Source: Ciona savignyi (lineage: Eukaryota; Chordata; Ascidiacea; Phlebobranchia; Cionidae). Taken from it: a stretch of 64,000 nt of DNA. The stretch spans positions 1,463,298 to 1,527,297 of the forward strand of contig CH003301.1 in NCBI GenBank assembly GCA_000149265.1. Reading direction: 5' to 3'. The translations under genes and the position numbers were made by a program. The notes under the pieces were generated by a model. It had not been told where the DNA came from and made no database searches. It saw nothing but the letters and a program-made list of their open reading frames with translations. Numbering within the stretch: the stretch's first letter is position 1; each line of letters begins with the position of its first letter. This document shows, piece by piece, positions 36,501 through 49,223 of this stretch.

Positions 36501-39500
36501 TTACAGACTTACAAGTTGTGAAAAGTAAGAAGGAACTGGGTATCACAACGCCCATTTCCTGAACTAGAACATAAATTCTATGGCTAATTGAATTTATTTG
36601 AGCTGATTAGTTTGAGGTTTACAACCCATTACCCCTGTATTGTGATTGGGACATAAATCTTATACAAGCGTTGTACCCGAAATAGAAATAGTAGTAGTGA
36701 AAAATATTATACTTTTTTCAATATTAACAAAAAACATTTTTTTGGTGAAGACCTTAACTTTTTGGACTAGATGATTTTAGAAGGAAAACTAGTTTAGCAA
36801 CATTTACCCCAGTCTGTTGGGTTAACTATGGATCATTTTAATCGGTATGGTTATTTAAACTGTTTAAAATTTATGACGAGCACGCTATTTGAAGCGAGAG
36901 TAACAAACATTACAAAACTGGAGGAAGATATTTACCCAACATAGATCTATTCTAATAATTTGTAAGTATTGTACATTTATAGCTCATGAACTACAGACAA
37001 AATAAGAAAAATAAAAACAGAAGACCGGAATGACCCATTCTTTTTAAGACGATTCTGAATAAAACTATACTCCGCAATGTTCAATCCATTATACTGCGCC
37101 GGTGGAAAATTTCTTCTAATATTACGCCTGATATTCGAATTACAAGTTGCTTTTTTACTTTATAATACCAATGTATTTGGCTTTAAAGATTTTTTTTGAC
37201 AAATATCATTTGTGCAATATTTATTGCTTAAAAAATAAATAATAGTGAAATTTCAAACCCCCCTAAAGATGTTTCTAGAACTTATTAACAAAGTGTATTA
37301 AGTAATTTTAAGAGATGTGTTGCGATAATAATTATAGCTCTAATTCGGCTAAAAGCTACTTCCATTCATAAATAATATCGTGAAAGTTTTATCGTAGCTT
37401 GTTTATAAACGCTAGTTGATTTGAATCGCCGGGGTTGATATACAAAACGTGTGGGTCGCATAATGGCCGCGGGTTGACGAGGGAAAATGGCGGCGCGCGA
37501 CGTAGAGGTGCTGATGCAGGATGGCGAATTGCAATTTGAAAACAAAGAAAAGAATGCCAGTCATCAAAAAAGGATGGAGTTTCAACATGGTGAAAAAACA
37601 ACAAAGAAATAGAAACACTTTAGTACTTTTATACTTTAAAACTTAAGGACAGATTTAAACTTATAACTATGAAATTTGTAATTACGCCACTAAACAGGTT
37701 TTCATTGACAAATACGCATATATATACGCCTGACACTGACGCATTTCACCAAAACGAGCCATTACACAATTTGTCAGTATTATGCTTATACTGATTGATT
37801 TTCTCATATGCTATGATGTAGATTACCGACAAAGCATGTATGCCAATAGCTACCACTCTTCAAAGCTACAACATGAACGGCACATTCATAAGTTCAAAGT
37901 TAGCAACATATAGATAATTTACATGAATTATCAATTATTTTACGAAAATTTCGGATCTTTACGGTTTTGTAATAAAACAATTACTGATACGTATATCAAT
38001 TCGAATAACACTCAACCATCATGGTAAAAGTTCTATAACCAACACTCTTTTCTTTTCAAACTGGCGCACCACATTTTAAAACCTATACCAGTCTAATATA
38101 CAATTACTAATTAATAAAACATACCTTTGTTTTACGGACTGCTCTATAACTAAACTCACTTGCTACAAAAGACACAACTGTGGAAAGTGCTTTGCGAGAG
38201 AGGTGGTGAAAAAACGACTGCACTTGAATTTGTCTGCGTGGTCACAAACTCATTGCTTGAAATTTTAGCCGAAAAAACGGGACTGTCTCGCTTCACGTCA
38301 CCTCAGAGTAAAAGTGGTCCCGGTGGCGATGGATCGGTGAGAAAATTTCGCCCAAATTTCACCTCAAAATGGACGATTGGGAAGTTTTTAATCCATTCTC
38401 TCGCCACGAAGATATCGCTGCCGATGTACACATGGTCGGACATCATTCAACATGCCTCTGTAACAATACAATATGTGACGTCACAATGCTTGCATTATAA
38501 GGAAAGAGTATAACAACAATGATTGTATTATGTTGCGCTTGAATAGACTAATAGTAAATAGCTAGAAGTCGAAACTGTCGTAAATAAAAAATCATGGCCC
38601 ATAATACTAATAAAGCCCCGTGAATTTTTCTTAATTTTTTATATATAGTTTCGATCGTAATTATTCAGCAGGTTTTAAAAAACAAACTTTCACAAGTAGG
38701 CTGGCGCAAAATGCTCACTTATATAAGGTTTGGACTAATTACTTATGCATGTAGTTGCCCAAACCTGTTACGTAGAAGTTTATATCATTATCGTCTGTCT
38801 ATCAAATAAATTGGCTACCGGAGCTGGTCTATCTATTCATATTGCGATAACCGTAGACCACAGAAATGAAAAATAAGGCCACCGGTTACAAATGTGGGAG
38901 GACCTACGTGTTTTCCAATATATAACGAATCTAGCTTGCTTGCTGTCAAATTCCGCACTGCAAGTTTCTTAGTGCTGGTTTAATCGAAATAAACCTGCGT
39001 TTTTTAACATTGGGTTTGGTTCACATTATGGAAATTGGAAAACAATGTAATACATCACCGTGCTTGAGTCGTGTTTTGCAAATGACGACAAACAGAAAAT
39101 ATAATAAAATAACAAAAAAAAATAATAAAATAACAAAAAAATGTTCGTAAAATTCAACAAATTGTACGATTATAAACTATATATGGCTATCATTTATTTT
39201 AATTATTTATTCACTTTCTGACAATATAAATGGATTCTATTGGGCAAAAGTTCGTGTTTTACAAGGTCAGACACAATTTCCGTAGAACAGGAATCATCGG
39301 TAGCAGTTTAGAATATCTGTACGCAATACATCAATTGAAAATGTCAAACAAACACATAACAGATGTCCGAGAAGTGAAAAATAGCCGAACTGCGCCATTT
39401 GCTGCAGTTCAGCAAGTAGCCTATATACCGTGTTCAGATAGTAAGCGGTGTGACAAAGCTAACTTATCATAGTTTTCTTAAAATATTGAAACGGGTTATG

Positions 39501-42500
39501 GAACATGACGCTTTTACCCAGGATATACGGAGAGGCGTGATCTTATACAGGTAATGAGTTTCATCCAGGATTGTAAAATACCTGCCTATTTGAACAAGAT
39601 AGAATATGTTGACTGAAGCCCGTATTGTATGCTATTTTTCATATATATACAAGTTATCCTTCTTGCTTTTACTCTCCAGTATAGAGGTATATCCCCAGTC
39701 GCAAAAATGTATGTACTTAGTCGCAAAAATTGTACATACAAAGCAAGTTTTAAAAAAGCTGCTACTGAGGTTTTTTTAAATATATGTAGTAACAACGCAC
39801 TCTCATATTGTATTCAGAGAGAAATGTCAATATTATAATTTTAAAATTTTGACAGATCGGCAAAGATGATAATTTAATTAAAAATTAGTAATAACAAGTT
39901 AATTAGAATTATTGGTTGATAATTGGTTTACTGTACAATTTTATATACGGATAACTCCCCCCTGTGTTTTCGGTGCAGTATTTAGATTTTTAGTTATTTT
40001 ACATGACATGTCCTGCGAAATATAGTTGGTGTCTTGTTTAAGATATGGAAATGCAAGTGAATATACTGTGGTTTGTTATTTATTCATTTGTTGAACTTTC
40101 GATTTAAAAACTTTCTTTGGTGACGTAAACAAAACAGCACAATACTAAATGAAGTGGAGAAGTGGTATTTAGATGCTTGTACACTTCGTGTGCGCAGCCT
40201 TCAAGCTGTGTGTGCTTGTGTCACACGCGTCACTAACGTTTTGAGTCGGGGCTATGTAGTTTAAACCCAGCTGTAACCCTAAGTTTGACCATGTCGGACA
40301 ACTGACCCAACTTTAACAGTCATGGGTCAAGGACAAGGCGACAAGGGATTTTTAGGTCAAAGGAACGGAATTGTTACGTTACAACCGTGTGACAGCTGCT
40401 TCATTCACATTCCGTTTTGGGACAAATCTCGTATTTTTCGTTGGTAGTGACGTAATCTGTTTCAAAGCCCATCCCAAAAATGCACTTGTTAAGACTGGCC
40501 ATTAGATTTAAATAGATTTGAGAGTCTGTTATAGAACCTTTTTTATTTGGTCACTGTAAGTAACAGAGTTCGTTCCGCATTTACAACCTCCTTTCCGCCG
40601 CAAGTGGGATAAAACGGAAGACACCCTAACGTTTATGGCTTTCGCAATCTGATTTTAAACAATCTATCGGTTTTCTGTATCTTAACTGTTGGTTTTGTTT
40701 AAATTTAAAAAAATATTCAATTGATAGTTCATAAATTATTTTAGCCAAAACATACAACAACACAATCAGAATACATAACAAATCCAGTTTAGTGTTTTAG
40801 GTATATTCTCGCGTGCTTCCTTGAACTGTTTTGTATGTTCCGTAAATGTTTTAGCCTTTTGATTTTATACAGATCATATGGTAATTTTTTTTATTTTTTT
40901 ATTAATTTTATCTTAAGGCTTTCACAGTTTAAAATACTTCTTGCATTGGAGCAGCGGCTAACAGAGATTTAAAAACTGTATACATTTTTGCACAAATTGT
41001 AGTGAACTAAACACATTCGCCAAAGTTTGAAGGCACTATGCAAATATTTGCATTTCAGACTGACCTATACAGTGCCACAGTTACCTACAGTCTTATCTAT
41101 AGAGCAAGATAGATAGCTTCTAAAGTTACGGATATTTCTTTTGGGCTTGTTATCTCGCAAACAGCGGGGCGGCGTTAGAAGCGTGTACCTAAGCACCTGT
41201 ATCAAAACATCTCAACGCGAAAGTTTTAAAATGGCGGGACACCTGTTTTAGAATTTGTTAAGTAATATACTCTTTTTACTTTAAAAAATATTAAAAGAAT
41301 AAATAAATTGTTAATAAAATATTATAAAATATTTTGTACATATATGCATCCAGGAATTCTAATTTATCCATTAAACTAAAGATCTTCAAATTTGCCATTT
41401 ATAGTATATACTTAATTTTTTGTTTATTAATATAGTATGTTGCGATCTTTTGCAACGAAAAAAGAACAGAGAAAATATATACAATTGTTGAATACTTCCT
41501 AAACACAAGACATTTTAATATCGTTATTTAATATCGAAACGACTGTTTTTAAACACCTGAACAACTATTATTTTATTTCTTTAACATCGAGCGGAAAGGC
41601 TTTACATAAACGCAGTGGGTGGTTATGTGTTCCAACTGCTATAAAGCCATTAGAGGTGGAATTTAGAAAGTGTGATTGTGATAAAAACCTCTATGTTCCA
41701 ATCAAGCAGGCACCGCAGCAGCCGCGAACAGCTATTTTAAGTCAAACCCCCAAATAAAAACAAATCTTCCATTTAAGGTTTGTTTTCTTTTCAACAGCTA
41801 AGATTAAAAGACAGACAAGATAAAACGACGACCTTCTTAGTGAACTAGAACGCACAATTCCATTACGTTTGACTTGCTACATTTTCCCTCAGACGTGTTT
41901 CCGTTTAAAAAATATCGATTTGTATTTTTCTTTACTTTCTTTTTTGGGCAATTTAACATGGTAATTTTTTAGAATTTGCCTTTAATTTGATTCCAATTCA
42001 TTTTATTTTAAATAAAATATTCAGATACAAATGCCATCATTGAACAAATCCGTACTGAAAGAAATATTGTTTATATGAGTAGGTCGTAGATATTAACATA
42101 TTCACAGGTTGTACTGTTAATATTTATGCAAATGATTACATATAAGGAAAAAAATATTTAACGATTTTCGCACTGGAAACACTGTTTAAAGTAGGGGTTA
42201 AAATATGGTATATTTCCTGTTCAGTTTCCAAGTTCCAACCTCTTACAATGGTGGCTTGCTAACACCTGCGTTGGTGATTCGGTTCATCAGCATTTTGTTA
42301 TGGTTGCTTGGTTTTAGCGAAATAAATTGCTTTGGGCCGGCCCACCATCGGGATTATGACGTGATAAAGAATCGCACTGATCCGTCGAGAGACAGCATTG
42401 CGGAATTCAAGGCAAAAGTTTTAACTTCCCGTTCGTTTTTGTCACCAACATTTTTGTAGAAGCCACAGTAATTCAGCAAATGTCCTTTCTGATTTAATGT

Positions 42501-43844
42501 GTAAACAGTTATCGCTTGGTCTATTTAAAGATTTGGACAACATTAAATGAATTGTTTAGTTGTACTATTAAATATTCAACGTTGGCATCGTGAGGTGATT
42601 TATTATGTCACACGATTACAATATTTCTCACACACCACAACAATTGACCGTGAATTCCGAATACCAGTAGACTGACTCATTGTAGGTCTTTTTAATTTTA
42701 ATATTTAAATTTAATAACCAATTTTAACATTCGTATGTTCCTTAAAAATGTATATAAGATATATTGCTTTAGATAAAAAAACATGTCCAAATTTATAGGG
42801 GAGTTTGCAAAAGTGCAACATCTTGGTGTTGCCAAATATTATCACATCAAAAAGCAAAGTTGAAAACAAATGGACTCTTGTTACAAACTGTGTGTGGGAC
42901 AAATGGTATAGTTACCTTGTCGGTCACTTAACGTTCAAGTGAACATTACTTGGCAGATAATTCCATAAAGTTTTGACAACAGATCTTGTAACACTTACAC
43001 TTCTGAATAATATGTCGTCGTTTTCGATTTTTATTCTCATTCTCATATGTTATTATTTTTGTACAATTTTAAATTACTGTCAATTGTAAATAAAGCAAAA
43101 GGTCATTATTAAAATTTAAAGCAAAAGGTCATTATTAAAATAATAAAAACCAAAAAATATTGGGTTTAATGTTGTATAACGAATGTTAATGTGAACTTAC
43201 TGTCTTGCCAAAAACGGTTAATTATACTATATAAATAGTTTAGATTTTAACATCTTAAACCCTATCTAAACAACAATTAAAGAATTGAATTTTAACAATA
43301 AAAAATGTTTTATTAGGACACTATTAATATAGCTAGAGTATCAATTTTCATCTTAGAAAGGCGTTTAAAAATAGTTTTTTACTATTTTACAAATTCATTT
43401 ATTATTCTTCGAACAAATCATAAACTGTTGTTATAGTTTTGTAATCTTAAGAAACCTTAAAAAAATAAAAAAAGAAAGCACATGAAAACAGTTTAAGAAC
43501 ACTATTTTAGAAAGTTTAAGAAATCCACTATTCACAACCATGAATCGAAATTGCATTGCAAAAGCGTTGGTTCCTAAATTGTCAAAAGACCTTTACAAAT
43601 ACAGACAAAATAAATTTTTATACAGACATTTCTTTTATGGCTATTCTGACGGTGTTTAGTCGTTTTTTTGTGTCCATGTTGCTTATGATTCAGACGTAGT
43701 TTAATTTAGTTGAACCCATTGACCCACGGGATTCGGGTAATACCCACATTTGTTTTTTTTAAATGGTATCCTTAGGAGAGCGAACGACCGTTTTGTGGCC
43801 AAACCACGGAATCTCTTTTAATTAATATGCAAAAAGGGTACATG

Positions 43845-43885
43845 TGACAAGCCCATCATTGGTTCGAAACTTGCCTCGTTAAAAA
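43845..43885 (+). repeat. Second tRNA-like repeat family, fragment
   Basis: Contains 'gtgacaagcccatcattggt' with a canonical B-box GGTTCGAAACT and 'gcctcgttaaa'. It matches the copies at 11100 and 23430. A related inverted fragment ('catgatgggctcgttactta') occurs near 46252. Confidence 0.45.
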
Positions 43886-44609
43886 AATTACTATTAGTTT
43901 ATGTAATGTATTTTATTATTTGAGAGGTTTATTGTAAGGAGTGTTAATGAAAGTTGTTTTAGTTTTGACGGGTTAAGTTAAATGGGTTTAATTTAAACGG
44001 GGTAAGTTTTTACGGTAGTTGTAACAGCTCATTTAATTCGACGTGTTTAACTAAAAAACAATATTTAAGATGAATAAAATGAACTCGATGTCAGGTGACT
44101 TTATATTTTTTTTAAACTTTTCATTTTTTCAGCACAGTTTTTTTTGCGGATGGATTTATCTTAGGATACGAATAAAAGGTTTAAATTATATTTACGGAGA
44201 ACATATAGGGGTATTTGTGCAAGCATAATTGAACCAAAAAACATTTTTGGACTATAGACATCTGTCGATATACAAATTGAAGTGTTCCATGTAGCCGTTT
44301 GATAGTAAAATATCCAAACATGTAAACCTGTCCAACATTACCATGACATCGTCATCATATATCTACTATTTATTGTTTTCCAAATTATTTTACATTTCTC
44401 TCAAAAAAGGCCTTTTCTATACATTTATTCAGTTTTCATTATTAAATTTTCCAAATCGATTAAAAATGTTGCATAAAGAGAACAGGAAACTTTTTCATGG
44501 AAATTTAAGTTTTACTAAACAAAACTTAACCTGAGTAACCTTTACTATGCGGTGATGAAATAACAGAAATGTTGGAACGGTGATCTAAATATAATTCGGT
44601 AAAAGTGCC

Positions 44610-44835
44610 AAAACACATGGTGAGTTGGTGATTCGCCTTTCAGCCGAAGCGCTGCACTTTAAGGACATTGCCTGAACCCAGCAAATTAATGGGTTCTACT
44701 TAATTGAAGGAACGTGTGAATCATACACAACACACTGCAATAGCTCCGGTAACCCGACGGTGGGCGCGAGGTGATCTGACGCTTTACCATATGTTAACCC
44801 CAAAGGGTATACTCGGAGGTTGGACACCATGATCG
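44610..44835 (+). repeat. SINE copy
   Basis: Has the SINE landmarks in order: 'gattcgcctttcagccgaag', 'aaggacattgcctgaaccca', 'acacaacacactgcaatagc', 'taacccgacggtgggcgcga', 'gatctgacgc', 'gttaaccccaaaggg'. The tail is lost. Confidence 0.75.
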
Positions 44836-44983
44836 GAAGAAAATAAAACACTGAAATAATGGTTAATTTGTATTTTGCAATTCTAAGAAATCCCCCCGGT
44901 AAAACGGCTTCGGGTTCAGGCATATATAGACATGTTAGCTATCATATGTGACAGTTTCACTTCGATTTAATTATTCCTTTTAG

Positions 44984-46150
44984 GTGATTTCGGACGGTAA
45001 ACACACCCCTGTCATAGAATATTTGTGCTTAGGATGGTGGAAGCTGAGTTTGCAGAGCCTTTTTAGTGAGTTTGAAAAATATTACTGCAATTTTCGAGTA
45101 AAATATTTTAGTCCATTAGTTTGTTGCAAATGTCCGTTATAAAGGCTTTCGGTGGAAGGTCTTGAAATGTATCGGTAAAAGTATCGTTGGCGTCCTCCAC
45201 ACCAATCCTGGGCTGCGTTGCCAATATGTGCATAAGTCCAATAAATCAATGTAGTTTTATCACACCGCAAATGGTGCGACGTTGTATAAAATTAATCCGG
45301 TAAATTTGTAATAATATAAAACCGCCGAAACAGTGAGTGTGCGTCGCCTTTTAGTCGAAGTTGGTTGTGTCCTCGGATATATAGGCACTTATCGAATATT
45401 GCCTAATAAATATGATCTAATAAATTTAAAGGGTTAAGCACGTCTTAGACATACACCACACACTGTTATGAGAAAAACTAAAGGTAAGGACAGAGGGAAA
45501 GTGGAAAGGTGGGAAAATGTAGACTAAAATGGAAATTAGGACATTATAGTTAGTTTTAAACACTGGATTGGAGTTGTTGATAGTTCTAGGGTTGAGATTG
45601 GTGTTTAGTGCAGAGTTTGACTCAGTTTCCATTGTTTTAGTAAGCAGTTTTCCTACTTTTCTCTATTCCGCTTTCCCTTCATTTAGTATTGCCTCACTGT
45701 AATTCTTCTGGTACCCCAACGGTGGGCGCGAGGTAATCGATTGCCGTTGTGTTTTCATGGTGATAAACATAAATATCATATCCTATATATATAACCTTCT
45801 AAAAGCATACGTTTTCAAAAGACTTTTTTACAACAATTGCCACACATCGCACAAATTAACAAAGAAATGCAAGTACGGATATTTTAAGCATATCCGGTTT
45901 AAACCATAGCAACAACTTTACCTTTCAGATTATATTTAAAACTAAAAACTAATCTGTAAATGTAAAATCTGAGTGCCGTTTCTATGAGGCCAATTCGTAC
46001 GACTAAGTTTGGTAAAAGTTAAAGCTATCCAAGAGTCGTGCTTAATACGATATATTGTCGTTTTTCGTGTTTTTTCAGGAAACGCTCGCTGAATTGAGGA
46101 GTTTCCATACGTTCACGACAAAATTAAAACTTGCGTGGTTCACAGCATAA
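44984..46150 (+). CDS. Possible 3' exons of an unrecognised gene
   Basis: The segment 44984-45065 has a good acceptor (TTCCTTTTAG), a consensus donor (A/GTGAGT) and one open frame (EYLCLGWWKLSLQSLF near its end), leaving phase 1. A second candidate exon starts after TTTTTTCAG at 46079 and is open in its first frame to TAA at 46148-46150 (TLAELRSFHTFTTKLKLAWF). An AATAAA follows at 46190-46195, as expected for a terminal exon. Joined directly, the phases give a stop earlier, at 46090-46092, so either the protein ends there or an exon is missing between them; a SINE at 45335-45790 fills that intron. I found no convincing 5' exons and no family. The evidence is splice signals and composition only. 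Confidence 0.3.
45335..45795 (+). repeat. Interrupted SINE copy
   Basis: The SINE head ('gtgcgtcgccttttagtcga', 'ttggttgtgtcctcgg') is at 45340-45380, and 'acaccacacactgtt' is at 45450. The body resumes at about 45695 with 'taccccaacggtgggcgcga' and ends 'gataaacataaatatcatat'. About 230 bases in between do not match and look like an insertion. Confidence 0.6.
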
Positions 46151-46189
46151 TTATTGCAGTATTAGAGTATTATTTAATTGGAGTGAAAT

Positions 46190-46195
46190 AATAAA
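46190..46195 (+). terminator. Polyadenylation signal of candidate gene at 45-46 kb
   Basis: AATAAA 40 bases after the TAA at 46148-46150. Confidence 0.35.
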
Positions 46196-46443
46196 ATGTT
46201 AAAAAGAAAAGTTGATCTTAAAATTTCTGGTCTGTAATGTTTTTTTATTTCATGATGGGCTCGTTACTTAGTCCGTTTTTTTTATATATGGAATTGGTAT
46301 ATAAATCGGTCGCGTTAACCCATGGGCCACACGACCGTTCCTTTTATATCGTTTTGATTGTACTGAGTAAAAGGTAAGGACTCTTAATGTCCATTTGCAA
46401 CAGCGGGGTTATATTGTTCATTCTCTTGTTTATAATCTACAGA

Positions 46444-48917
46444 ATGACAACGATAGAAATGAGTTACATCCATCGTAGCGTACCACCAACACAAAAGTAT
46501 GAACCGAAAAAAAAGGTAAAAGTTATGACTATATAGTACAGTATAATACAATATTGAAAAAAAAAGTTAAAAAAAATCAAGGAATTATAAATATAAACTA
46601 GAGAGTGTCAACCACGTGTTTTAAAACCACTATTATTTTGTAAAACACAATTTGTATGATATATATATGCGAGCAGGGTCCCTAACCACAATTTGTATTT
46701 TATACACCGGGTTAGTAGTTTGTTTCTGCAAGCATAAACGCATGGGTCCCTGAGGTAACAATCCGATCTTGTTATTAATGTTCATAACACAATAAATGTT
46801 ATTGTCAGATATGTGCACGTCAGATCCATGTTATGTAATATTCCTGAAATTTTTAACCGGACTGTCATAGTTTTGTTTCTGCAAGCATAAACGCGTGGGT
46901 CCCATAGTTATTAAAACAAACTTCTTTTCCATGTGTAGTTAAAAAAAAGAAAAAGCGTGTTCGATTTACGAACATTTTACCACAAATGTTTTAAATTTAA
47001 GCCTCTTGTCAAGCGCTTTGGTAAAGGGAAGGTAAATTCCCGAAACAGCCCGATTGAGTTTTTCATTATTTCGGAGAATTCCCCTGGGTTTAGTACATAA
47101 ATTTCTGCTTAACATATCTAAGTTATGTTATCTAAGTTAGATGTTTGTTAGATAATCTAACAATCAGTTTTAATCCGCTTTGGCGACTCCTTGTTGGAGA
47201 TTTCGAAGCGATATAGCATGCCTGTTACAATCATGGTTTAAAACAAATCATAATTTTCAGGGTATTTCCCTATGTTCCCTTTTTCTTTTTGCTCAATAAG
47301 GCGGATAGGGAACTAACATTTTGGCCGTATAAGCGCTATGCCCCAAAAACCTAATTTAAAAAAATTCCGATTTGTTTTTTTACCTCTCAGGGGAAATCCC
47401 CTGGGTATATTATCCAAAATTTTGGTTTCTGCATATCTAGACCATGTTTTCTAACAAATGACAAAGTTTCATTGTAATTCCATTACTCCTTCTGGTAGAT
47501 GTCGGTGCCACAACCCATGCCTGTCACAATCATGATTTGAAAACAAAATCTTATTTTCTAGGGTATTTTCCTAGGTAATTTTTAAATTTTTTTAAGTGTT
47601 ATATCATTGGCTAATGCACTTACAGTTTACCAATTTGAAATGAAATTGGAGTAGCCGTTTAAGAGCTCTGCCCAAAAAAGCTAGTTTAAAAAAAATACCG
47701 TTTTGGTTTTTCACCTTCCAGGGGAATTCCCCTGGGTATATTACCAACAATTTTGATTTCTGCATATCTAGACCATGTTGTCTAACAAATAACAAAGTTT
47801 TATTGTAATTCCATTACTCCTTCTAGTAGATGTCGGTGCCACAACCCATGCCTGTCACAATCATGATTTGAAAATAAAATCTTATTTTTAGGGTATTTCC
47901 CTATGTAATTTTTTAAATTCTTTTAAGTGTTATATCATTGGCTAATGCACTTACAGTTTACCAAATTTAAATAAAATTGGAGTAGTCGTTTAAGCGCTCT
48001 GCCCAAAAACGCTCTTTTTTTTAAAAAAATACCGTTTTGGTTTTTCACCTACCAGGGGAATTCCCCTGAGTATATTACTAATAATATTGGTTTCTGCATA
48101 TCTAGACCATGTTGTCTAACAAATGACAAAGTTTTATTGCAATTCCATTACTCCTTCTGGTAAATGTCGGTGCCACAACCAATGCCTGCCACAATCATGA
48201 TTTGAAAACAAAATCTTATTTTTAGGGTATTTCCCTGGGTAATTTTTTTAATTCTTGTAAATGGTATATCAGTGGCTGATGCCCTTACAGTTTACCAAAT
48301 TTAATTAAAATTGGATTAGCCGTTCAAGCGCTATGCCCAAGAAAGCTATTTTTTTAAAAAAAGATACCGTTTTGATTTTTCACCTCCCAGGGGAATTCCC
48401 CTCAGTATATTCCGCAAAATTTTGATCCGTGCACATCTAGACCATGTGATCTAACACACGACAAAGTTTTATTGCGATTCCATTACCCTTCTGGTAGATG
48501 TCGTTGCCACAAGCCATGCCTGTCAAGCGTTTGACGAAAAAAAAAGAAAAAAAAAAAACGGACAAAAACAATATGTGTCCCATTTTTCCAAATGGGACCC
48601 ATAACTATTATTAAATGTACGCACTTGTACATTTTTCAAAAGGTCTTAAAAAAGAATGTAGGATAATGTTTGCATTACAAAACAAAATGGCTGACTAGTT
48701 TTGTGACTTCCACAAAACATCTTGTATGCTTTATATGTAAAATTAATTTTGACAAAAAGTTGCTTAAAATAAAGCCATGTCACTTACATATGTTGTAAAC
48801 AACGCCAACAATTGTTAAGCTTAAGCTTATAGGTATTGGGACAGTATTTTTTAATGCTACTTTTAGCAGGTTGCAGCCACAGTTCCATACCCAAAGCATT
48901 GCAACACTGCCGTATAA
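46444..48917 (+). CDS. Possible two-exon gene for a 40-residue protein
   Basis: An acceptor (AATCTACAG) ends at 46442, just one base before an ATG at 46444. The frame runs 24 codons (MTTIEMSYIHRSVPPTQKYE, then a Lys-rich end) to an AAG/GTAAAA donor after 46515, in phase 0. A matching candidate exon starts after TTTTAG at 48867 (QVAATVPYPKHCNTAV) and stops at 48915-48917; a NAGNAG acceptor there could drop the first Gln. AATAAA follows at 48999-49004. The intron holds the tandem repeat array at 46725-48605. The protein is basic with no visible domain. An acceptor placed so close to an ATG is typical of spliced-leader trans-splicing in Ciona. Confidence 0.3.
46725..48605. repeat. Element containing a tandem array of about 334-base units
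   Basis: The motif CCAGGGGAATTCCCCTGGG (or a near variant) recurs at about 47385, 47718, 48052 and 48387, a spacing of 333-335 bases, with a diverged partial unit near 47073. Each unit also carries 'tgcatatctagaccatgt', 'attccattactccttctgg' and 'tgccacaacccatgcctgtc'. The right end has a hairpin (GTCCCATTT-TTCC-AAATGGGAC, 48579-48600). The left side has two copies of 'tttctgcaagcataaacgc' at about 46722 and 46872. An inverted single-unit copy is at 51385-51590. It looks like a non-autonomous transposable element with expanded internal repeats; no transposase was seen. Confidence 0.7.
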
Positions 48918-48983
48918 AACTGGTTGTTTATCTCTGATTGTTCAACAAATTATTAATTTTATTACTGAATGTGAACCAACAGC

Positions 48984-49223
48984 TTGAAAATGTTGGAAAA
49001 TAAAAAGAGATCCAATCGATCTCTTTTATCAATGCATATAACTGAAGAGATCAGAGATCTTTGGAGGGCAATTAAATATGAAGTTAACCGGTTGGGAAAG
49101 TCGAATTCTGTCACAAAACCAGCAAGTACAGCTGTTAAAATCTTAAGAGATGGAATACGCCAAACCTTTATTAATTTTGGCTTAGTATTTCGAAACATTA
49201 TACGATATAAATCCAACAACCAC
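48984..49223 (+). other. Open frame of unknown origin
   Basis: After an acceptor-like ACCAACAG at 48975-48982, a plus-strand frame runs 80 codons (motifs LLSMHITEEIRDLWRAIKYE and TAVKILRDGIRQTF). It reads like protein but is out of phase with the neighbouring candidate exon and has no recognised family. It could be an exon, a transposon remnant or chance; the opposite strand is also open here. Confidence 0.2.

Larger units (their letters stand above)
33538..44983. other. Long non-coding stretch upstream of FoxL2
   Basis: More than 11 kb without a supported gene. It includes the FoxL2 upstream region, a TA-rich microsatellite at about 35250-35270, a perfect TGACGTCA at 38476-38483 and a 25-base direct duplication at about 43097-43140. 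Short frames with plausible starts at 37487-37612 (41 codons after an ATGGCGGC context) and 38370-38500 have no supporting splice structure or resemblance. A repeat fragment lies at 43845-43885. FoxL2 enhancers may lie here, but nothing in the sequence proves it. Confidence 0.4.

Noticed and set aside
37487..37612. 41-codon frame starting ATGGCGGCGCGCGAC
   Set aside because: The start context is attractive, but there is no partner exon or similarity. The ATGGCGGC may simply be a YY1-type motif.
38160..38513. 117-codon plus-strand frame and an inner 43-codon frame from an ATG near 38370
   Set aside because: GC-richer than its surroundings, but with no splice structure or family.
42205..42459. 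84-codon plus-strand frame after an acceptor-like TTTCCAAG
   Set aside because: No donor, partner exon or family; kept only as background.
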